From NCBI GenBank assembly GCA_038063975.1, contig JBBTTY010000010.1, positions 1 through 40,116 on the forward strand: 40,116 nt of DNA, read 5' to 3'. Shown here piece by piece: positions 1-7,736 of the stretch. The notes below the pieces were generated by a model, which was not told the DNA's origin, searched no databases, and saw only the letters and a program-made list of their open reading frames with translations. A program made the position numbers and the translations under genes. Origin of the DNA: UBA6065 sp038063975 (GTDB lineage Bacteria > Patescibacteriota > Minisyncoccia > Phycocordibacterales > UBA6065). How positions within the stretch are numbered: position 1 is the stretch's first letter; each line of letters opens with the position of its first letter.

Positions 1-85
1 ATTTTTCCCATATATACCAATTATATGAGTTGCATTTCAAACAAGAATTTTCATTTTTGCGCCCAAAGGTCTAAAAAGCTTTTTC

Positions 86-1672
86 ATGTCTATGCCTCTT
101 TGGATAAAAGAAAAACTATTCATGCGTGGAAATATCTGGAAGGAGCTTGAAAGGGTTAATGGAGGAAAAATTATTAAATATCCGCCACTTCTCTTTACCG
201 AACATCATCTGTCGCACGCGGCGAGTGCTTTCTATCCATCACCATATGAGAAAGCGGCTATTCTCACTGTCGATGGCGTGGGCGAGTGGGCTACGACTAC
301 GATATGCAAAGGAGAGGGAAAGGACATTACCATCCTCAAAGAAATGCATTTTCCGCACTCTCTCGGCCTTCTTTATTCTGCTTTTACCTATTATTGCGGA
401 TTCAAAGTCAACAGTGGTGAATACAAATTGATGGGCCTAGCGCCTTATGGTCACAATGGAAGTGCCAGAGTTTTAGAATTCAAGAAAAAGATTCTTGAAG
501 ACTTGATAAGTCTCAAAGATGACGGTTCTTTGACCTTGAATATGAGTTATTTTACATTTGCCACAGGTGATCGAATGTGTGATGACCGAAAATGGAGCAA
601 TCTTTTTGGTATACCTAGACGTCCAGCCGAAAGTCTCTTGACCCAAGAGCATTCGGATATGGCGCTTGCTATACAGGAAGTGACAGAGGAAGCCATGATC
701 CGTCTCGCAAAAACTGCGAAAAAACTGACGAATACCGATCATCTTGTTATAGCTGGCGGTGTAGCTCTCAATTGTGTGGCTAATGAGAAAGTACGCGAGG
801 CTGGAATATTCAAGGACGTTTGGATCCAACCCGCAGCTGGTGACGCCGGCGGCGCTTTGGGCGCGGCCTTGGCCGGGTATCATATTTGGGCGAACGAAAA
901 GCGTATAGTTTCCAATAAAGGAAGTGACGGTATGCAAGGATCTTATCTCGGTCCTGAATTTTCTGATATAGACACCATGCGTGTCGTGAGGAAATATGAC
1001 GCATCGTTCAAGAAATATGATAATTTTGACGATCTTTTGAATGATGTTGCTGGTTTTCTTTCTATGGGGTCTGTTGTCGCTTGGATGCAGGGAAGAATGG
1101 AGTGGGGTCCTCGCGCTCTCGGTAACAGGAGTATTTTGGGCGATCCACGAAATCCGGATATGCAAAAAAAACTCAATCTAAAGATAAAACAGCGTGAAGG
1201 TTTCAGACCGTTTGCTCCATCAGTGCTCACTGAAGACGTCTCACAATATTTTGAAACAGACAAATTTTCTCCTTACATGCTTTTTACTGCACCTGTCAAA
1301 AAATCCAGAAGGAAGCCCCTTGCTTCAGTTTACAAGCCTCTATTCGAGAGACTTTATACAGAGCGATCTGATCTTCCGTCCGTGACTCACCTCGACTATT
1401 CAGCTCGTATTCAGACTGTTTCGAAAGAAACAAACGAAAAATATTGGAAACTCATACTTGCCTTCAAGAAAAAAACCGACTACAGTGTCATTGTCAATAC
1501 TAGTTTTAATGTACGCAACGAGCCTATTGTCTGTAGTCCGGAAGATGCTTATCGATGTTTTATGTCAACAGAAATAGATTATCTCGTTATCGGTAATTTT
1601 GTTTTTGATAAAAAAACTCAACCGAAGTTTCCAAAAGGTACATTTGATCTGAAATTCAATGAATTGGATTAG
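86..1672 (+). CDS. Carbamoyltransferase, NodU/CmcH/TobZ family, N-terminally truncated or frameshifted
   Basis: The family transfers a carbamoyl group from carbamoyl phosphate to sugar or antibiotic hydroxyls. The HHxxH metal/ligand motif is at residues 40-44, followed by TVDGVGEW, GGVALNCVAN near 225, and the C-terminal GRMEWGPRALGNRSI block typical of the YrdC-like half. Full proteins are about 570-610 residues and begin with roughly 100 residues that are absent here. The reading frame stays open upstream of the ATG and reads FAPKGLKSFF, which also looks like family sequence, but meets TGA at 26-28. In another frame, bases 3-47 read LYELHFKQE, resembling the missing segment, so a one-base loss in a T run near 48-51 is plausible. 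The gene may therefore be broken or affected by an assembly error. The 3' end overlaps the next gene by 14 bases. Confidence 0.85.
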   Translation: MSMPLWIKEKLFMRGNIWKELERVNGGKIIKYPPLLFTEHHLSHAASAFYPSPYEKAAILTVDGVGEWATTTICKGEGKDITILKEMHFPHSLGLLYSAFTYYCGFKVNSGEYKLMGLAPYGHNGSARVLEFKKKILEDLISLKDDGSLTLNMSYFTFATGDRMCDDRKWSNLFGIPRRPAESLLTQEHSDMALAIQEVTEEAMIRLAKTAKKLTNTDHLVIAGGVALNCVANEKVREAGIFKDVWIQPAAGDAGGALGAALAGYHIWANEKRIVSNKGSDGMQGSYLGPEFSDIDTMRVVRKYDASFKKYDNFDDLLNDVAGFLSMGSVVAWMQGRMEWGPRALGNRSILGDPRNPDMQKKLNLKIKQREGFRPFAPSVLTEDVSQYFETDKFSPYMLFTAPVKKSRRKPLASVYKPLFERLYTERSDLPSVTHLDYSARIQTVSKETNEKYWKLILAFKKKTDYSVIVNTSFNVRNEPIVCSPEDAYRCFMSTEIDYLVIGNFVFDKKTQPKFPKGTFDLKFNELD

Positions 1673-2825
1673 AAAATATATTGCCAATATCGCACTAGTA
1701 GTCGCGAGTATACTCATGACTTTAGTTGTAATTGATTTTGCACTATATTTTACCCAAAAGAGATCATCAATCACCAAACTAGTCTATCCTCGTTTCTATT
1801 TTGTGAAAGATTCGGAGCTTGGACATGACATATCTCCAAATTTTGCCACAACAACTCATTTCTTTGAGGACTTCTCCTATCCTATTTGGTCGAATGATCT
1901 TGGTTGTTTTGATACTGATTATGTTGGCGAAACGCCTTATATATATATGGCTGGCGATAGTCTCACTTGGGGATTTAGCCCTTTTGACGATATGTGGGGG
2001 AAGAGGCTGGAAACATTATTGGGAATGCGGACTGTCAAATGTGGAGTGACTGGAGGCTACGGCACCAAACAAGAACTTATAAAAACAAAGAGAAGTCTCT
2101 CACGTTTACCGTCACCTAATCTCATTATCGTAGGATATTTCGAGGGTAATGATGTCATTGAAGACGCTAATTTTCCCAGCAATACTGTTTACAATGGGTA
2201 CTTAGTCAGAAATCTTGCCAAAGATGGAGTGAGTCAAGCTTTAGCAGAAGAAAAATATGCTCGTTTTGATAAATATTGTACTATAGAAATCTTATTACAT
2301 CCGATTATACAGAGGACGAGATGTTTACTTAGCAATCATTCGGTACTCTACAATCTCGTCAAGAAAGATATTCGTAAGGCACTTATTTCTTTATTTCCAC
2401 AGTCGACACTCATAAATTCAGGTTTGATTGCGCGGGAAATAGTCTTGCCGGATGCGAGATCAGAGACGGAGTATAAAAAACATCTCGATAACGTTTTAGA
2501 TTTCAAAAAATTGGCTGTAGAAGAGAATTCAAAGTTGTTGTTTGTTCTCATGTCCGGTGAAAATGAAAAATTAAAACTTTTTCTCGATAGGGAAGAAATA
2601 TCTTATGTGGATTTCCATCCAATTTTTGAAGAGTACTCAAAAATAAAATCTTTGCGTTGGAAAATAAATGGTCACCACAATATCGATGGTAATCATCTAC
2701 TTGGTTTTGTAGTCTCCAAATTTATTATTGAAAACGACTTAGTTTCAGTCGTCAACAAAACAGAATCCCTTATGATGATAGATAAGGGAATGAAAGAAGA
2801 ATTCAATGTTGCACTCAATAACTAA
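1659..2825 (+). CDS. Membrane-anchored SGNH/GDSL-like hydrolase or O-acyl esterase
   Basis: This 388-residue protein has one N-terminal membrane segment at about residues 9-31, then an extracytoplasmic domain. The GDS nucleophile block is at residues 99-101, a glycine-rich block II lies near 131-135, and the block III GND is at 163-165. A C-terminal DGNH supplies the Asp/His pair. These match the SGNH fold, whose members add or remove acyl groups on polysaccharides. The start overlaps the carbamoyltransferase stop, suggesting co-transcription and joint modification of one glycan. The substrate cannot be read from sequence. Confidence 0.7.
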   Translation: MNWIRKYIANIALVVASILMTLVVIDFALYFTQKRSSITKLVYPRFYFVKDSELGHDISPNFATTTHFFEDFSYPIWSNDLGCFDTDYVGETPYIYMAGDSLTWGFSPFDDMWGKRLETLLGMRTVKCGVTGGYGTKQELIKTKRSLSRLPSPNLIIVGYFEGNDVIEDANFPSNTVYNGYLVRNLAKDGVSQALAEEKYARFDKYCTIEILLHPIIQRTRCLLSNHSVLYNLVKKDIRKALISLFPQSTLINSGLIAREIVLPDARSETEYKKHLDNVLDFKKLAVEENSKLLFVLMSGENEKLKLFLDREEISYVDFHPIFEEYSKIKSLRWKINGHHNIDGNHLLGFVVSKFIIENDLVSVVNKTESLMMIDKGMKEEFNVALNN

Positions 2826-3087
2826 AAATCATCGTTTACCAGCAATCTCTGCTTGTAGACTTGGGGCTTGTATAGACGACAAGATACTTCTTCTTTTTTA
2901 TTACATGTCAAAAGTGAAATATATTCTTGTCGAAGTTCACACCTATAGCACGGGCAAAACTTTGGACGATTTCATAACTCTCTGTCCGGGCTTTAAGCTC
3001 CTAGAAATTGACAAAAATCCCTATACACCAAAGGTGACCATATTGAAGCTTGTAAATGAAAAAATAAACACTGTATTTCACAAGTGA
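2806..3087 (+). pseudogene. Probable remnant of an FkbM-type methyltransferase C-terminus
   Basis: The open frame encodes 93 residues, but only the part after the internal Met at about 2908 looks protein-like. It reads SKVKYILVEVH, then IDKNPYTPKVTILK, which resembles the last strands of FkbM-family methyltransferases (the 'k-Y-I-x-x-E-v' strand and tail). No SAM-binding motifs precede it, and the upstream part is the reading-through of the preceding gene's end. I read it as a decayed gene tail. It could instead be a small expressed protein. Confidence 0.4.
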
Positions 3088-3112
3088 TCAAATTAGACAT
3101 GTTGGATGAATT

Positions 3113-4015
3113 TCAGGCTATAAAAGAATGAGCTTTCTTTTTTACTGGTACATTATTTTCATCGAAATCGATATATTGTTTATTTCGTGTCATAAATATG
3201 ATCGGATACGTGAACAAAAAGAGTTTATTCCAACTTTCAGGCGTCAATGATTTTAACCAGAAAAAAAGTTTAACTATGGCATTGAGTAATCCTTTTGGTT
3301 TCGATAACATCAATTGCTCTCTTCTATATTCTCCCATAAATCTATTGCTCAACTGCGTCTCGAGAATTCTAAATCTGGCTATTCGCTTGTCTATTGACCA
3401 GAGAGGTGCATGTTTGGCGAATTGTAACCACAGATAATAATCTCCAGCCAGACGCAGGCTCTCATTAATCGGTCCGGCTTTTTTCCAGAGCGATGCCATC
3501 CAAAAAACCGATTCTTGAGGAATAAAAGGAGCATTTCTACCATATATACCACTTTCTATCCACATTTGATTGTATATAAAACAAGGCCAGGTTTCAGTTA
3601 TCTGCGATGTAGCGTCTATGAAAGAATTGTTTCCTTTTAACCACTCTATGTCCGGATATCTTTGAAGCACTTTGGCGATGGTCGCAAATGCTTCTGGTTC
3701 ATATACGTCGTCCGAATTTATATACGCATAAACATCTCCAGTCGCCTTGATGAAACCTTTGTTTATGGCATCATACATACCGTTATCTTTTTCTGAAATC
3801 CAGGCATATGTCAACTTATTACATTTTATCGGATACTTTTTCTCAGCGAGAAGTATTTCATATTTCTTAATAATCGTAAGAGTGTTATCGGTCGATTTTC
3901 CGTCCACAATAATGTATTCAATCTCAAAATCACCCTCCTGTGAAAGGACACTTTCAATTGTTTCGCTTATATATTTTTTACCATTGAATACGGGTGTGAC
4001 AATGCTGAATTTCAT
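3113..4015 (-). CDS. Family 2 glycosyltransferase
   Basis: This is a 300-residue GT-A fold enzyme that would move a sugar from a nucleotide donor onto a glycan acceptor at the cytoplasmic membrane face. It starts KFSIVTPVFNGKKYI, has the nucleotide-binding VDGKSTDNT, the KDNGMYDAINKG motif and NSDD as the metal-binding DxD equivalent near residue 100. RLAGDYYLWLQ is the acceptor-side motif. It is clearly paralogous to the gene at 8834-9562 (shared YIIVDG, KDNG, SDD-YEP blocks). It faces away from the genes on both sides. Confidence 0.88.
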   Translation of the reverse strand: MKFSIVTPVFNGKKYISETIESVLSQEGDFEIEYIIVDGKSTDNTLTIIKKYEILLAEKKYPIKCNKLTYAWISEKDNGMYDAINKGFIKATGDVYAYINSDDVYEPEAFATIAKVLQRYPDIEWLKGNNSFIDATSQITETWPCFIYNQMWIESGIYGRNAPFIPQESVFWMASLWKKAGPINESLRLAGDYYLWLQFAKHAPLWSIDKRIARFRILETQLSNRFMGEYRREQLMLSKPKGLLNAIVKLFFWLKSLTPESWNKLFLFTYPIIFMTRNKQYIDFDENNVPVKKKAHSFIA

Positions 4016-4124
4016 CAGGATATTAGTGTATAATGCAATCTATTATATTTCGGCATTATACCATGAAGATTTTTGAAAAAGATGGAATACCATTTTGTTA
4101 TGATGCTCTCATTTTTTAGACAGC

Positions 4125-4158
4125 AACCTAAACCCACGACCGTGAGGTCGGGGAGGTT
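4125..4158. repeat. Strong imperfect hairpin in the intergenic region
   Basis: AACCT (4125-4129) pairs with AGGTT (4154-4158), CCC (4133-4135) with GGG (4151-4153), and CGACC (4137-4141) with GGTCG (4146-4150), closing on a GTGA loop. Bulges are AAA at 4130-4132 and A at 4136. There is no T tract, so it is not a standard terminator. A REP-like or IS200/IS605-end remnant is possible, but no transposase is near. The rest of 4016-4248 is AT-rich and shows no gene. Confidence 0.6.
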
Positions 4159-4190
4159 CACAATGCCTGTGGATGTCTTTATTCTAAGTT

Positions 4191-4218
4191 TTGCAATCTA
4201 TGGACTTTTCTCTATAAA
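4191..4218 (+). promoter_or_regulatory. Candidate promoter for the GT2-methyltransferase fusion gene
   Basis: TTGCAA at 4191-4196 and TATAAA at 4213-4218 are separated by 16 bases, giving a reasonable sigma-70-type pair. The start codon is at 4249. A second possible -10, GATAAT, lies at 4223-4228. Confidence 0.4.
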
Positions 4219-4248
4219 AAGAGATAATACTGCCATTGCCAAATTGAA

Positions 4249-5805
4249 ATGAAGCTTTCTATCGTTGTCCCCGTATTCAATGAAGAAAAAACGATTGACG
4301 AGATACTCTCGCGTATTTTTGATGTGAAAATCCCGAGCTGGACCACGGAGGTTATTGTTGTAGATGACGCTTCCAGCGACAGGACGTCCCACATACTCAA
4401 AAATTACGCTCATAAAATCAAGGTCATCACTCATGATCAAAACAGAGGCAAGGGCACGGCGGTTACTCACGGCCTGAAAGAAGTTACAGGCGACTACATT
4501 TTGATCCAAGACGCCGATCTCGAATATCATCCGAGAGAAATTTCTTCACTCATTGCGGCGATCGGAAAAAATAACGCTCGTGTAGTCTATGGCTCGCGCA
4601 ATCTCCACCATGAAAAGAGAGAAGGCTTCATATTTCAGAGGCTCGGCGTATGGATCATAACGAAACTAATAAATTGGATGTATGGAGCGCGACTCACAGA
4701 CGTTTGGACTTGTTACAAGCTCTTTCCAAGGGATGTAAAGAAACATTTTGTGTCAGGCAGATTCGAAGCGGAGCTCCTCTTTACTTCCGCTCTCCTGCGA
4801 GGAGGACATATCATAACGGAAGTGCCTATTTCGCATGCTCCTCGCGTTGCGAATGAGGGTAAAAAGATCCGCTATCGCGACGGTTTTCGTGCCATCCGAT
4901 TACTCTTTGCTGACAAGCTCGTCAATTTGCGCAAACCGCAAGCTAGAGAAACAAACGATCACTCTCATATAATTTGTTGCCCATTTTGCAAAGCAGATCT
5001 CCTCAAAAATCCATCTGGTCTCGTATGCAAAACCCATGGGCCTTTCACCATAGACAGTTCGCACCGACCTATTCTCATAGAACGAGAAATCTATGAGCGA
5101 AACAGTTCACAACACGAATCGGGAGTGACATGGCTTAAGTCTTTTTTAAAGCAATGGCCCGATCTCTATCATGCGGTTTGGCACTACGCTTGTCCGGCGA
5201 TGATGCTCGTAAACGGACCGCGCATGATTTTGGATAGAGTCAAAGAGGGAAGCGTCGTCATAGATGTCGGCTCCGGTCCCGAGAGGTTGGGTCGGGAATT
5301 CATAAACATAGACATCTTTCCATTTCCCGAAGTGGATATTGTCTCTGATGCCACGCAATTGCCCTTCAAAAATAATACTCTCGATGGCGCTGTCTCGGAG
5401 TCTCTCTTTGAGCACGTGCCTGATGCACATCTCATCGCTCGCGAAATGGTGCGTGTGGTAAAGCCAGGCGGATACATATATGTGAGCGCACCTTTCATAC
5501 ATCCATATCACACATCTCCAGACGATTTCAATCGCTGGACGCTATCTGGTTTGAAACACATGTTCGAGGACCTAGAGATTGTAGAAGCGGGCGTGCGTTC
5601 CGGCCCTTGGAGCGCTTTTCTCCTCTTTTTTGCGTATTGGCTTGGTGTTATTTTTTCCTTTGGCTCGCGTCGTATTGCGCCTTTTCTCGCTCATATATTC
5701 ATGCTTGTCCTCGGTCCACTCAAATATCTTGACATCATCTTTATCCATATGCCCGGTTCCGAAACTGTGGCCACGCATCTTTATATTTTAGGACGGAAGA
5801 AATAA
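4249..5805 (+). CDS. Fusion of GT2 glycosyltransferase and class I SAM methyltransferase
   Basis: Residues 1-230 are a dolichyl-phosphate-mannose-synthase-like GT2 domain: KLSIVVPVFNEEKTI at the start, VVDDASSD near 37-44, DAD at 88-90, and the YGSRN and GARLTDVWTCYKLF blocks. Residues 243-270 carry a C-x2-C (244/247) and C-x2-H (260/263), a small zinc-ribbon-like linker similar to Trm112p-type segments. Residues about 330-450 are a methyltransferase type 11 domain with VVIDVGSGPERLG and the ESLFEHVPD block. Hydrophobic stretches near 462-505 may attach it to the membrane. The likely role is making a polyprenyl-linked or glycan sugar and methylating it or a neighbour. An antisense gene remnant overlaps its last 25 bases. 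Confidence 0.85.
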   Translation: MKLSIVVPVFNEEKTIDEILSRIFDVKIPSWTTEVIVVDDASSDRTSHILKNYAHKIKVITHDQNRGKGTAVTHGLKEVTGDYILIQDADLEYHPREISSLIAAIGKNNARVVYGSRNLHHEKREGFIFQRLGVWIITKLINWMYGARLTDVWTCYKLFPRDVKKHFVSGRFEAELLFTSALLRGGHIITEVPISHAPRVANEGKKIRYRDGFRAIRLLFADKLVNLRKPQARETNDHSHIICCPFCKADLLKNPSGLVCKTHGPFTIDSSHRPILIEREIYERNSSQHESGVTWLKSFLKQWPDLYHAVWHYACPAMMLVNGPRMILDRVKEGSVVIDVGSGPERLGREFINIDIFPFPEVDIVSDATQLPFKNNTLDGAVSESLFEHVPDAHLIAREMVRVVKPGGYIYVSAPFIHPYHTSPDDFNRWTLSGLKHMFEDLEIVEAGVRSGPWSAFLLFFAYWLGVIFSFGSRRIAPFLAHIFMLVLGPLKYLDIIFIHMPGSETVATHLYILGRKK

Positions 5806-5939
5806 AAAACGGCGCCATTTTTCACGTCGGGCATCTCGGGGATAGATGCTGTGTTCAGTATTGGTTTGAATCTTTTTGAACGATTTTGTATAAGTCTCAT
5901 AGACTCATACATTACAGGGGCAAGACCTTTTTGAAAAGT
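5781..5939 (-). pseudogene. Antisense remnant of a class I methyltransferase C-terminal region
   Basis: Read on the minus strand from about 5939 to the TAA at 5783-5781, this stretch encodes MYESMRL, then KPILNTASIPEMPDVKN, then AVFYF. The intact methyltransferase at 6926-7714 has LILNTASIPDIPGMKNV and AVFYPYL in the same order and spacing. No N-terminal SAM motifs remain, and the tail runs into the 3' end of the plus-strand fusion gene. It accounts for most of the 167-base gap at 5806-5972. It is a decayed paralogue, which I infer was cut by the arrival of one of the flanking genes. Confidence 0.75.
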
Positions 5940-5959
5940 TCTTTCATATAATTAATGTT

Positions 5960-5990
5960 TTGAAAATTCGTTTTGCTCTGCTATTATAAT
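5960..5990 (+). promoter_or_regulatory. Promoter of the FkbM methyltransferase gene
   Basis: A perfect TATAAT is at 5985-5990, with TTGAAA at 5960-5965 (19-base spacer). The -10 box lies downstream of the TTG at 5973 that opens the longest reading frame, so the ATG at 6000 is the better start. That would leave a leader of only about 2-4 bases. Confidence 0.55.
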
Positions 5991-5999
5991 ATCAATTTG

Positions 6000-6752
6000 A
6001 TGTTCAAGCTTGTTAAGTATTTATTTTTTGGAAAAAAAATATTTCAGCCGTTATTCCGGAAATTGTTTTTGGTGTCTCTTGAAGGCATGAATATAGGCAA
6101 AGGAGGAAGTGATATGAATGAAAATGGCGAAAAGTTCGCTATAAAATATACCCTAGGAAATATCACAAATCCAATAATCTTTGATGTAGGAGCGCAGGGA
6201 GGGAATTATTCTAGAGAAGTTCTGTCTTTTACAAAAGGCAAAGCGCAGATTTATGCCTTTGAACCGAATAAAAAAGACTATGAAAAATTGCGAGAGGGTT
6301 TGTGTGAGTGGGTACATTTGATTAATTGTGCTCTCGGAGATTCTATCGGTAGATTGACTTTGTTTTCTCCAGAACATGCGAGAGGACTCAGTTCTTTCCA
6401 TAGAAAAGAGGTGGGTTTTACAGAAAGTGAAGAGGTCAGTGTGCGAACCATTGATGAGTTCTGCCAATCGGGCGAAATAAAGGAGATTACCTTACTTAAA
6501 CTTGATGTTGAGGGTCATGAGCTGATATGTCTCAAAGGCGCCCAGAAAATGCTTCCGAATATCAAATATATCCAATTTGAGATAAGTATCGCCAGTCGAG
6601 ATGCCCGTGTTTACTTCAAAGACATATACAGATTTCTTTCAGACTATAAAATTTTCCGGATTTTGAGAGATGGATTAGTTGAAATAAAAGATCCCGATAA
6701 ATTATCCGAAATTTTATTTACGACTAATTATCTTGCGGTGAGAAAAAATTAG
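6000..6752 (+). CDS. FkbM family SAM-dependent methyltransferase
   Basis: This 250-residue protein probably O-methylates a sugar in the surface glycan. Motif I is IIFDVGAQGGNYS, then IYAFEPN for the second acidic strand, and LLKLDVEGHELICLKGA, the FkbM signature. KYIQFEIS is the strand before the C-terminal cap. The start was moved from the TTG at 5973 to the ATG at 6000 because a TATAAT box ends at 5990. Flanking gene remnants on the opposite strand suggest it landed in, or survived within, a rearranged zone. Confidence 0.85.
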   Translation: MFKLVKYLFFGKKIFQPLFRKLFLVSLEGMNIGKGGSDMNENGEKFAIKYTLGNITNPIIFDVGAQGGNYSREVLSFTKGKAQIYAFEPNKKDYEKLREGLCEWVHLINCALGDSIGRLTLFSPEHARGLSSFHRKEVGFTESEEVSVRTIDEFCQSGEIKEITLLKLDVEGHELICLKGAQKMLPNIKYIQFEISIASRDARVYFKDIYRFLSDYKIFRILRDGLVEIKDPDKLSEILFTTNYLAVRKN

Positions 6753-6763
6753 AACTTTTTCTC

Positions 6764-6907
6764 TTAAAATGTATATTCCGGGAAGCCCCAATTTTTTGAA
6801 TTTGTCTTGCACGGCACTTTTATGAAGGTGTTTATGCGGTTTATCCAGTTGTCGCCATAATTATCGTTTCGTGCAGTTACTACGAATGAAATATAGAGTT
6901 TTTCCAT
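6764..6907 (-). pseudogene. Remnant of a glycosyltransferase N-terminus
   Basis: A 47-codon frame from ATG at 6907 to TAA at 6764 begins MEKLYISFVVTARNDNYG, then WINRINTFI. This is the usual opening of a class of envelope-cluster glycosyltransferase-like proteins (SFVV-ARNDNYGG). It breaks off after about 30 residues; a second frame then reads KFKKLGLPGIYI, possibly part of the C-terminus. The frames suggest internal deletion plus frameshift. It occupies most of the gap at 6753-6925. Confidence 0.6.
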
Positions 6908-6925
6908 TTTTCATCAAAAAAATTA

Positions 6926-7714
6926 CTATCTAAACTTAAGGGAATTTTCATCTTTTGGTGTAGTCCATTCGCCGGATTCGGGCACGAATTTTACAGGAAC
7001 AGTTTGGCATACAAATACAGTACGGAATTTGAATACATAATGTTCTTTTACTTCAAAACCAGCGACATTGAGCAAAGACTCTATGCAACTCGGTGTCATA
7101 CCCCAGAACCAGTTGGCATAGCCCTCTTCTGGCTCATAAGGGCCCGTAATCGCTCTCTGAGTGCCAATACCCCTAATCCAGATCTTTCTTTGACTTTCAG
7201 ATAAGTAAGGATAGAAAACTGCAACATTCTTCATTCCGGGTATATCCGGTATTGAGGCCGTATTGAGTATTAGTGTTTCTTTGGTGATGGTACGCAATCG
7301 CATGAGCATATGAATAGGGTCTGGAGTGTGGTAGAGAACACCTGAACACAAAACTACATCGCACCGGCCGATTTTTTTTATTGTTTCTCCAGAATTGATA
7401 TCGCCTTGTATGAATTCCGCTTTTAAATTGCGCTTTTCTTTTTCTTCTAAAAATTCTCTGGTCACGGGGTAAACATCAACAGCGACAGATCGTGTTGCGC
7501 CACTTTCCTCTGCGGCAAATGTGTGGAGTCCGTGTGTTCCCCAGAGAGCACCTATATCAGCGAAAGATTTGTTTGGCGTATATTTTTTTACGAGCTGTAT
7601 GTTATCAAAAGAGTCGCTTATAATATCTTTGCCAAAAAAAACTTTGCTAGTTTTGCGGATAATACGTTTGAGTAGTCGATTATTGATGGTTTGAACAAAA
7701 AATTTGTAAAACAT
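6926..7714 (-). CDS. Class I SAM-dependent methyltransferase
   Basis: The 262-residue protein has SAM motif I SFADIGALWGTHG, acidic strand VAVDVYP, QGDIN, and CDVVLCSGVLYHTPDP as motif IV and post-IV. A Trp/Tyr-rich C-terminal half (YANWFWGMTPSCIESLL) is typical of methyltransferases of the tRNA (cmo5U34)/CmoB-like or sugar-linked type. The open frame extends to 7867, but that would overlap the upstream fucosyltransferase by 131 bases, so I use the Met at 7714, 22 bases after that gene's stop. An incomplete paralogue is at 5781-5939. Confidence 0.8.
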   Translation of the reverse strand: MFYKFFVQTINNRLLKRIIRKTSKVFFGKDIISDSFDNIQLVKKYTPNKSFADIGALWGTHGLHTFAAEESGATRSVAVDVYPVTREFLEEKEKRNLKAEFIQGDINSGETIKKIGRCDVVLCSGVLYHTPDPIHMLMRLRTITKETLILNTASIPDIPGMKNVAVFYPYLSESQRKIWIRGIGTQRAITGPYEPEEGYANWFWGMTPSCIESLLNVAGFEVKEHYVFKFRTVFVCQTVPVKFVPESGEWTTPKDENSLKFR

Positions 7715-7736
7715 AAAAATTATTATTACATACTCT

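Noticed and set aside
473..1263. Long antisense reading frames opposite the carbamoyltransferase
   Set aside because: They show no recognisable protein motifs and lie wholly opposite a well-conserved gene; the same applies to the antisense frames over secA, gatB and wzt.
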